The notes under the pieces are model-generated. The model was given only the letters and a program-made list of their open reading frames with translations, ran no database searches and had not been told where the DNA came from. 64,000 nt of DNA. Origin: Bradyrhizobium aeschynomenes (GTDB taxonomy: Bacteria > Pseudomonadota > Alphaproteobacteria > Rhizobiales > Xanthobacteraceae). The stretch covers positions 124,001 through 188,000 of the forward strand of contig NZ_JABFDM010000010.1 in the NCBI RefSeq assembly GCF_013178945.1, read 5' to 3'. Below, one piece after another: positions 58,396 to 64,000 of this stretch. The translations under genes were made by a program, and so were the position numbers. Each line of letters opens with the position of its first letter. Position 1 is the first letter of the stretch.

Positions 58396-60072
58396 ATGGC
58401 AGGGCAGATCGTCTTGAAGCGCAAGATCGCGGCAATCTTCGCCGCCGATATTGCCGGCTATTCCCGCCTCGTCGCCGAGGATGAAGAGGAGACGCTGCGG
58501 CGTCTGGCGGCCTATCGTGAAGTCGTCGACGACTTCATCGCGCGCGCCGGCGGCCGCATCTTCAACACCGCGGGCGATGCTGTTCTCGCCGAGTTCCCGA
58601 GCGCGGTCGAAGCGGTGCGTTGCGCGATCGACATCCAGGAAAGCCTGCGCACGCGCAACATGGCGTTTCCGCCGACCCGGCAGATGAGCTACCGCATCGG
58701 CATCACCATCGGCGACGTCGTCGAGCGCGACGGGGATCTGCTCGGTGACGGCGTCAACATCGCTGCACGCCTCGAGGGCCTTGCCGACGTCGGCGGCATC
58801 TGCATCTCCCGCGCCGTGCACGAGCAGGTCGCCAACAAGCTGTCGGTGCAGTTCGCCGATATGGGCGCGCGCGAGGTCAAGAACATCCCGACCCCTGTGC
58901 ACGCCTATCGTGTCGCGATGCGCCGGGAGGACGGGACCTACGCGCCGCCGCAAGACAAGACGACAAAGTCAGGAGGCGTGCGCCGCCTGATCGTGATGGC
59001 GGCCGCATCCGTTGTTGCGCTCGTGGCGATCGCTGCGGGGACCGCATTCTATCTCGATTCCTACGGACCACAGCCGGCGCGGCGTGACGCCGCCAAGGCC
59101 GCGGCCGAGGCGCTGGCCCGGCTGTCCGGCAAGCCCGCATCGCCGTCGCCGGGCCCGACGGCCGTCGCCGCAGCAGCCACGCCCGAACCCGCGGCCTCGC
59201 CGGTTGCCGCGCAGCCCGGTCCGGCGCCATCGACATCGTTGGCGTCGGCCGAGAGGTTCACACCCGAGGCCGTGCCCTTCGTCAGCGAGCGCACCCGCAT
59301 CGCGCTGGCGCGGGACTATGTGCCGGCGCCGGCGCACAAGGCATTTGCGACGACGATCAATGGCGTCAGCGCCTATGTCACCGGGCAGTCGAGCGAGGAC
59401 GCCGCGAAGGCGGCGGCATTGGAGCAGTGCCAGCAGCGCGCCGAGACGTCGAACGGCCCGCGCAAATGCGAGCTCTATGCCGTTGGAGACAGCGTGGTGT
59501 ACGCGCACAGCAAGCCTCCTTTGCCGCCGCAGCCGTGGGTGCGCCACGACCCGGCCACCGAGCGCGCGTTCAGCGCAGCCGAGATGCCGCTGGTGCGTGA
59601 CACCGGCCGCGCCCGGCTCGAGGCGAATTATGGCTCCGCGCGGCGAACCAAGGCGATCGCGCTCGGACCCGGCGGCCAGTTCTTCTACAGCGTCGGCGGC
59701 GACCTCGTCGACGACGTGGTCCGGCGCAATCTCGAGGCCTGTGGCGCCCAGGCCGGCACGGCGTGCCTGATCGTTGCCCTGGATGATGCCTTCGTGGTGC
59801 CGGTGCCGGCGGTCATGAAGGCAACCGGTTTCTTCCACGCGGCCAGTCACACCGCGATTGCCGCAGAGGCACGCGATGAGGTCGCGCGGCGCCTGGCCGG
59901 CGCGGCGTCCGGCTGGAATGCGATCGCCGTCGGGACGGCCGGCCATCCCGGCTACGGCCTCAACGGCGATCGCGAAGAGACCGCGATCGGCGGCGCCCTG
60001 GCCGATTGCTCAACGCGCGACCAGGACTGCCGCGTCATCGCAATCGGTCCGTTCACGGTCGAGGACAATTAG
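58396..60072 (+). CDS. class III adenylate/guanylate cyclase with periplasmic DUF4189-like repeats
   Basis: A 558-residue protein in three parts. Residues 8-175 are a class III cyclase domain: metal-binding Asp18 in FAADIAGYSRL and Asp61 in FNTAGDAVLAEF, dimer segment RIGITIGDVVERDGDLLGDG, and transition-state Asn121/Arg125 in GVNIAARLE, so it should be active. A single helix (about 197-219, LIVMAAASVVALVAIAAGTA) crosses the membrane. The rest is periplasmic: an Ala/Pro linker, then three diverged units of about 58 residues, each with a xAFA/AIA start, a Gly/Asp turn, A..L..C and a second Cys before V/I-A-x-G/D (near 313, 415 and 510). They resemble DUF4189. A sensor role for the periplasmic part is inference. 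Monocistronic. Confidence 0.88.
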   Translation: MAGQIVLKRKIAAIFAADIAGYSRLVAEDEEETLRRLAAYREVVDDFIARAGGRIFNTAGDAVLAEFPSAVEAVRCAIDIQESLRTRNMAFPPTRQMSYRIGITIGDVVERDGDLLGDGVNIAARLEGLADVGGICISRAVHEQVANKLSVQFADMGAREVKNIPTPVHAYRVAMRREDGTYAPPQDKTTKSGGVRRLIVMAAASVVALVAIAAGTAFYLDSYGPQPARRDAAKAAAEALARLSGKPASPSPGPTAVAAAATPEPAASPVAAQPGPAPSTSLASAERFTPEAVPFVSERTRIALARDYVPAPAHKAFATTINGVSAYVTGQSSEDAAKAAALEQCQQRAETSNGPRKCELYAVGDSVVYAHSKPPLPPQPWVRHDPATERAFSAAEMPLVRDTGRARLEANYGSARRTKAIALGPGGQFFYSVGGDLVDDVVRRNLEACGAQAGTACLIVALDDAFVVPVPAVMKATGFFHAASHTAIAAEARDEVARRLAGAASGWNAIAVGTAGHPGYGLNGDREETAIGGALADCSTRDQDCRVIAIGPFTVEDN

Positions 60073-60087
60073 CCGGACTCTCTCCGC

Positions 60088-60238
60088 CGTCATTCCGGGG
60101 CATCGCGCAGCGATGAGCCCGGAATCCATAGCCACGAGCGGAAGTTGTCTCGACGACAAGCGCCACATCCGTCTCGCGCCTCATAACATCCTGTGGCGAT
60201 GGATTCCGGGCTCGCGCTATGCGCGCCCCGGAATGACG
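60088..60238. repeat. palindromic intergenic repeat, family A
   Basis: Ends CGTCATTCCGGGGCATCGC and GCGCGCCCCGGAATGACG with inner GAGCCCGGAATCCATAGCCA and GATGGATTCCGGGCTC arms, between the convergent cyclase and rppH-like genes. Confidence 0.88.
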
Positions 60239-60303
60239 AGAGGAGAGAGCCCCGTTCACGGCAGTCTAAGCACCAACTGCGGGCGGCAATGGATATTAGC
60301 CGA

Positions 60304-60810
60304 TCAAGCGCCGGCGGCCGCCAGATGCGCGAACGCCTGGGCCACCGCGCGGTAAACCTCGCGACGGAACGGCACCACCAGCTCCGGCACGCGCGCCAGA
60401 CGCTCCCAGCGCCAGGCATCGAACTCGGCGGGCTGGCCGTTGCGCGGCGTCACCGGATCGATGTCGTCCTCGCGTCCGGTGAAACGCATCGCGAACCATT
60501 TCTGGCGCTGGCCGCGGAAGCCGGCGAGCCGGTGGTTGGGATCCTCGAACGGCGGAAATTCGTAGGTCAGCCAGTCCGTCTCGGCGAGCATGTCGGCGTC
60601 GCGAATGCCGGTCTCCTCCCACAACTCGCGCCGCGCGGCCGCCTGCAGGTCTTCGCCCGGATCGACGCCGCCCTGCGGCATCTGCCATTCCAGGCCGGGC
60701 AGCACGATTTCCGGACCGTCGTCGCGGAAGCGGCGCCCGAGGAAGACGAGGCCGTCGGCATTGAGCAGCGCGATGCCGACATTGGGACGATAGGGTCTGG
60801 TTTCGGTCAT
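60304..60810 (-). CDS. rppH: RNA pyrophosphohydrolase (Nudix), first RppH-like copy
   Basis: A 168-residue Nudix hydrolase. The Nudix box is GGVDPGEDLQAAARRELWEETGI (shown in two parts here: GGVDPGEDLQAAARREL and WEETGI). Other RppH signatures are YRPNVGIALLNADGLVFLGR, LEWQMPQGG, FRGQRQKWFAMRFTG and the C-terminal EFDAWRWERL and VVPFRREVYRAV. RppH removes pyrophosphate from mRNA 5' ends and can hydrolyse diadenosine polyphosphates; which activity this copy has is open. The ATG at 60810 (MTETRPYRPNV) is used. A second copy of the same length lies 140 bp upstream on the same strand. Confidence 0.93.
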   Translation of the reverse strand: MTETRPYRPNVGIALLNADGLVFLGRRFRDDGPEIVLPGLEWQMPQGGVDPGEDLQAAARRELWEETGIRDADMLAETDWLTYEFPPFEDPNHRLAGFRGQRQKWFAMRFTGREDDIDPVTPRNGQPAEFDAWRWERLARVPELVVPFRREVYRAVAQAFAHLAAAGA

Positions 60811-60950
60811 GGCTCGCATCCGGGGCGCGTCGTCGCCGACAGCAACGCAAAGTGACGGCGTTGTCGCGACGGTTCTGCAGAGATTTTCTGCAGTGCAAGC
60901 GTATGACACGGTTTCGCCGGCCGCGTCGTGAATGATCTGCGGGGGCTGGC

Positions 60951-61457
60951 TCAGCCGCCCGCCAACGTCGCGAATTCCTTCACCACGCGCTCATAAACCG
61001 GCCGCTTGAACGGCACGATCAGCGTGGGCAAGTTCTGCATCGGCTCCCAGCGCCAGGTGATGAACTCGGCCTTGTGGTGGCCGCCACCGGGACGCTCGAC
61101 GTCGATCTCGGCGTCCTTTCCGGTGAAGCGCAGCGCGAACCATTTTTGGCGCTGGCCGCGATAGCGGCCCTTCCAGGCCCGCCCCGCCACCGTGCGCGGG
61201 ATGTCGTAGGTCAGCCAGTCGTCGATCTCGGCGAGCTTCTCGACCGAGCGGACGCTGGTCTCCTCATACAACTCGCGCTTGGCGGCTTCCCAGGCATCTT
61301 CGCCGGGATCGACGCCGCCCTGCGGCATCTGCCACACATGGGTGTCGTCGACATGCTCGATGCCGCCGGCGCGGCGGCCGATGAACACCAGCCCTTCCGC
61401 GTTGATCAGCGTGATGCCGACGCAGGTGCGGTAGGGCAGGTCCTCGTAGCGCGTCAT
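60951..61457 (-). CDS. rppH: RNA pyrophosphohydrolase (Nudix), second RppH-like copy
   Basis: A 168-residue paralogue of the product at 60304. It starts MTRYEDLPYRTCVGITLINA and has HVWQMPQGGVDPGEDAWEAA, KRELYEETSV, YRGQRQKWFALRFTGKDAEI, EFITWRWEPM and VPFKRPVYERVVKEFATLAG. The Nudix Glu residues are intact, so both copies should be catalytic. Tandem rppH-like genes of equal length point to an old duplication with later divergence; the alphaproteobacterial housekeeping RppH/IalA cannot be assigned to one copy from sequence alone. The divergent polysaccharide deacetylase gene lies 83 bp upstream on the same strand. Confidence 0.93.
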   Translation of the reverse strand: MTRYEDLPYRTCVGITLINAEGLVFIGRRAGGIEHVDDTHVWQMPQGGVDPGEDAWEAAKRELYEETSVRSVEKLAEIDDWLTYDIPRTVAGRAWKGRYRGQRQKWFALRFTGKDAEIDVERPGGGHHKAEFITWRWEPMQNLPTLIVPFKRPVYERVVKEFATLAGG

Positions 61458-61540
61458 TCCGTCTCGGCCTTCCTGCGTTGTGCTCTGCGCCTCGTCGCGC
61501 AGACCCCGCATTGCGTTGCCGCTGAGCGGCGTACGCCCGT

Positions 61541-62749
61541 TCAGTTCGATTTTGATTTCAGCATCGCGGTTGTCAATGGCACCAGCAGAATGCCCTTGCG
61601 GTCGAGGCCCTTGATCCAAGTACCGATGCGGTCGATCGAGACCGGCAGCGCCGATGCCGTGCCGACCGCGACGCCGCGCTCCTTGGCGAGGCTCTCGAGC
61701 TTGGTCAGCGCGTTGTCGATCTCGACCGGCGTCGGCACCGCATCGATGGCGACGTCGCCCTTGGCGAACGGCATCGCGCGCCCGGTGGCCAGCGAGGCCG
61801 CCACGCTGCGCGGCGCAGCGCCATCGTCGAACAGCGCAAGGCCGCGCTTGGCGGCCTCGTTCACGATCGGCTGCATCGCCGCCTCGGTCGCGACGAAGCG
61901 CGCGCCCATGAAATTGCCAATGCCGACATAACCCTGCAGCCGGCTCATGTGCCAGAACAGACGGTCGATGTTCTGGTCCGGCCCCAACGTGGCGAGCAGT
62001 GTCTGCGGGCCAGGATCGTTGTCGGGATAGTCGTAGGGCTCCATCGGCACCTGCAGCAGGATCTCGTGACGCTGCGCCCGGGCGCGCTCGGCGAGCTTGG
62101 TCGGATCGGCGCCATAGGGCGTGAAGGCCAGCGTCACCGCCGGCGGCAGCTTCATGATGGCGTCCACGGTCTTGGCCGCGCCGACGCCGAGGCCGCCGAT
62201 GACGATCGCGACCGCCGGCATGCGCGCAGCCTTGGCGCGGTCGGCGTCGGCCGCATAGGCGGTGAACGGCTTCACGCCGTCGGCCATCACCGGGATCATG
62301 CCGTAGCGCGATTTCTCCAGCAGGCGCGGGTCGACGCCCGGCATCTGGCTTCCCGGAGCGGCGGCGCCCGGCTCGGCGGTGTCGCTCCCGGCCGGGCCGA
62401 TCGCGACCTCCTGGCGGGCACCGCTGGAGCCGTCGATGATGGTGACCGTCTTGCGCTCGCCACCCTCGGACTTGGCGGCGGGCGCCGCGCCGTGGTCCGG
62501 CTTTGCCTCGGGCTTGGTCGCGGCCGGCTTGTCGTCGGGCTTGGCGCCCTCGTTGATCGCGACCCTGGCGACCGGCTCGCCGCCGAGCGGATTGTCGCTG
62601 AACATGGCAAAGCCTGCGAACACGACCAGGAACAGGCCGAGCAGCATGGCGAGGGCCTGCAACGCCGTGAAGGGAAGCCGAATGCGGCGCCTGCGACGCT
62701 TTTCCGTCTGTCCGAGCGGGGCGCTCAGCTCGTCGGCCGTCTCTGTCAT
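61541..62749 (-). CDS. divergent polysaccharide deacetylase family protein
   Basis: A 402-residue membrane-anchored protein. The N-terminus is basic (EKRRRRRIRLPF) and followed by one helix (LQALAMLLGLFLVVFAGFAM). A Lys/Ala/Pro/Glu-rich periplasmic linker (KPDDKPAATKPEAKPDHG) leads to a divergent polysaccharide deacetylase (PF04748-type) domain from about residue 175: VAIVIGGLGVGAAKTVDAIM, LAFTPYGADPTKLAERARAQ, HEILLQVPMEPYDYPDNDPG, YVGIGNFMGARFVATEAAM and GLALFDDGAAPRSVA. In this family the metal site is only partly conserved and the substrate is unknown. It lies between the ctpA-like protease and the Nudix pair on one strand, the usual rhizobial order ctpA-YibQ-like-rppH. Confidence 0.9.
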   Translation of the reverse strand: MTETADELSAPLGQTEKRRRRRIRLPFTALQALAMLLGLFLVVFAGFAMFSDNPLGGEPVARVAINEGAKPDDKPAATKPEAKPDHGAAPAAKSEGGERKTVTIIDGSSGARQEVAIGPAGSDTAEPGAAAPGSQMPGVDPRLLEKSRYGMIPVMADGVKPFTAYAADADRAKAARMPAVAIVIGGLGVGAAKTVDAIMKLPPAVTLAFTPYGADPTKLAERARAQRHEILLQVPMEPYDYPDNDPGPQTLLATLGPDQNIDRLFWHMSRLQGYVGIGNFMGARFVATEAAMQPIVNEAAKRGLALFDDGAAPRSVAASLATGRAMPFAKGDVAIDAVPTPVEIDNALTKLESLAKERGVAVGTASALPVSIDRIGTWIKGLDRKGILLVPLTTAMLKSKSN

Positions 62750-62862
62750 CGAAATTCCCGAATCAATCGGGTCGACGATACCACGGCAGGGATTCGGGTG
62801 CAGGCGCAGTGTCCGCAAGCCCGTAGATCGGCGGAGCCTGGACCCGGGAAACCCGCGGAAAC

Positions 62863-62889
62863 AAAAGGGCGGCCCGGAGGCCGCCCTTC
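62863..62889 (-). terminator. intrinsic terminator after ctpA
   Basis: On the minus strand AAGGGCGGCC and GGCCGCCCTT pair around TCCGG-type loop bases and are followed by TTGTTT, 27 bp after the ctpA stop. Confidence 0.8.
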
Positions 62890-62916
62890 AAACCGATCTT
62901 GAGATCAGCCGGCTGC

Positions 62917-64000
62917 TTAGTTGGCCGCCTTGGCCGGCTTGTCGGCCGCGGCCTTCTCGGTCGGCGCCGGCGTATTGGCGCTGTTCTTGATGCCGTGGAG
63001 CAGGTCGGCGGCGAGCTTGAGCGCCTTGTCGTCCTTGGCGTCCGGCGGCACGTAGGACTGCGAGCCGGTCTTCTCGTCACCATCGTTCTTGAGATGGCCG
63101 CGCAGCGAGGCCTCGCCCTTGGTGTCGGTGCGCGACTTCAGCTCCTCCGGCACGTCCTGCAGCACCTCGATGTCAGGCACGATACCCTTGGCCTGGATCG
63201 ACTTGCCCGACGGCGTGTAGTAGCGCGCGGTGGTCAGACGCAACGCGCCATTGCCGGCGCCGAGCGGAATGATGGTCTGCACCGAGCCCTTGCCGAACGA
63301 GCGTGTGCCGACCAGGGTCGCACGCTTGTGGTCCTGCAGCGCGCCGGCCACGATCTCGGATGCCGACGCCGAGCCGCCATTGACCAGCACGATGACCGGC
63401 TTGCCCTTGGTGAGGTCGCCGGCATGCGCCGAGCGGCGCTGCGTTTCCTCGGCATTGCGGCCGCGGGTCGAGACGATCTCACCGCGCTCCAGGAACGCGT
63501 CGGAGACGGTGACGGCCTCTTCGAGCAGGCCGCCCGGGTTGTTGCGCAGGTCGATGATGTAGCCCTTCAGCTTGTCGCCGATCGAGCTTTGCAGGTCGGC
63601 GATGCTCTTCTTGAGGCCTTCGGTGGTCTGCTCGTTGAAGGTGGTGATGCGGATGTAGGCGATGTCGTCGCTCTCGGTGCGCGAACGCACCGAACGGACG
63701 CGGATGTTGTCGCGGGTCAGCGTCACGTCGAGCGGATTGTCGGCGCCCTTGCGCATCACCTTCAGCTTGATCTTGGTGCCGACCGGGCCGCGCATCTTCT
63801 CGACGGCCTGGTTGAGGGTCAGGCCCTGCACGGCTTCGTCGTCGAGATTGGTGATGATGTCGTTGGCCTGGATGCCTGCTTTCGAAGCCGGCGTATCGTC
63901 GATCGGCGAGACGACCTTGATCAGGCCGTCCTCCATCGTCACCTCGATGCCGAGGCCGCCGAACTCGCCGCGGGTCTGCACCTGCATGTCGCGGAAGCTC
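62917..64000 (-). CDS. ctpA: carboxyl-terminal processing protease CtpA (S41), 5' end outside the window
   Basis: The C-terminal 360 residues of a tail-specific serine protease; the frame is open to the window edge, and the preceding residues (SFRD before MQVQTRGEFGGLG) continue upstream. A PDZ domain (GIEVTMEDGLIKVVSPIDDT, ASKAGIQANDIITNLDDEAV) is followed by the S41 catalytic core: YIDLRNNPGGLL-type GYIIDLRNNPGGLLEEAV, the nucleophile Ser in VLVNGGSASASEIVAGALQD and the general-base Lys in RSFGKGSVQTIIPL. TARYYTPSGKSIQAKGIVPD is also typical. The C-terminal tail is Lys/Ala/Pro-rich. Such proteases trim envelope proteins in the periplasm. Signal peptide not visible here. Confidence 0.96.
   Translation of the reverse strand, partial: SFRDMQVQTRGEFGGLGIEVTMEDGLIKVVSPIDDTPASKAGIQANDIITNLDDEAVQGLTLNQAVEKMRGPVGTKIKLKVMRKGADNPLDVTLTRDNIRVRSVRSRTESDDIAYIRITTFNEQTTEGLKKSIADLQSSIGDKLKGYIIDLRNNPGGLLEEAVTVSDAFLERGEIVSTRGRNAEETQRRSAHAGDLTKGKPVIVLVNGGSASASEIVAGALQDHKRATLVGTRSFGKGSVQTIIPLGAGNGALRLTTARYYTPSGKSIQAKGIVPDIEVLQDVPEELKSRTDTKGEASLRGHLKNDGDEKTGSQSYVPPDAKDDKALKLAADLLHGIKNSANTPAPTEKAAADKPAKAAN

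Overview
This window is core chromosome from a high-GC alphaproteobacterium of the Bradyrhizobium/Rhodopseudomonas lineage, most likely Bradyrhizobium. The grounds are the gene order (leuC/leuD, ffh-rpsP-rimM-trmD-rplS, dapF-mtaB-ftsY, mdh-sucCD-sucAB-lpd, atpHAGDC without the Fo genes), families typical of Rhizobiales (DUF6455, DUF2794, BI-1 gene with a leader RNA), and dense palindromic intergenic repeats. There is no phage, IS, CRISPR array, tRNA or rRNA gene that I can support, and no base-composition island.

Layout: 1-3114, tail of a CitE-like lyase, a cytochrome c/DUF6455 pair, a glycosyltransferase, leuD and a small zincin. 3239-5920, an accessory patch of small secreted proteins, several very rich in His/Gly/Tyr, two of them behind a shared 11-bp direct repeat. 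6119-12205 (minus), leuC and the translation/SRP operon ffh-rpsP-rimM-trmD-rplS. 12630-15318, an MBL hydrolase and a two-gene periplasmic operon. 15488-20393 (plus), dapF-mtaB-ftsY-yciB with an RluA gene opposite. 20635-23901 (minus), cytochrome c maturation ccmABCDG. 24125-26845, aconitase. 27023-30103, DUF1223, a possible ncRNA, DUF2794, GNAT and BI-1 genes. 30396-34388, a ybbP/ybbA/tesA-like cluster. 34594-36479, thpR and zapE. 36708-47349, the TCA block mdh, sucC, sucD, sucA, sucB, an SDR, lpd and a membrane protein. 47534-52410, DUF4337, xerC, priA and an RlpA-like protein. 53065-58230, the F1 ATP synthase operon. 58396-64000, a class III cyclase with a periplasmic repeat module, two tandem RppH-like Nudix genes, a divergent polysaccharide deacetylase and a CtpA protease cut by the window edge.

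Working together: the TCA genes, aconitase and F1 ATPase form the respiratory core. The ccm genes mature c-type cytochromes such as the one at 213-584. Ffh and FtsY form the co-translational targeting pathway.

The most notable signal is not a gene. At least six palindromic repeat families occupy the spacers and also enter coding sequence. An approximately 200-bp copy lies in frame inside the RluA gene, the last residues of RimM and MtaB are repeat-encoded, and related copies separate ccmA from ccmB and xerC from priA. Other items worth following are a candidate structured RNA at 27915-28032 with two competing helices, a 14-bp perfect palindrome between mdh and sucC, the direct repeat upstream of the His-rich genes, and the cyclase carrying three tandem DUF4189-like units. 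I found no clearly new defence or metabolic system.
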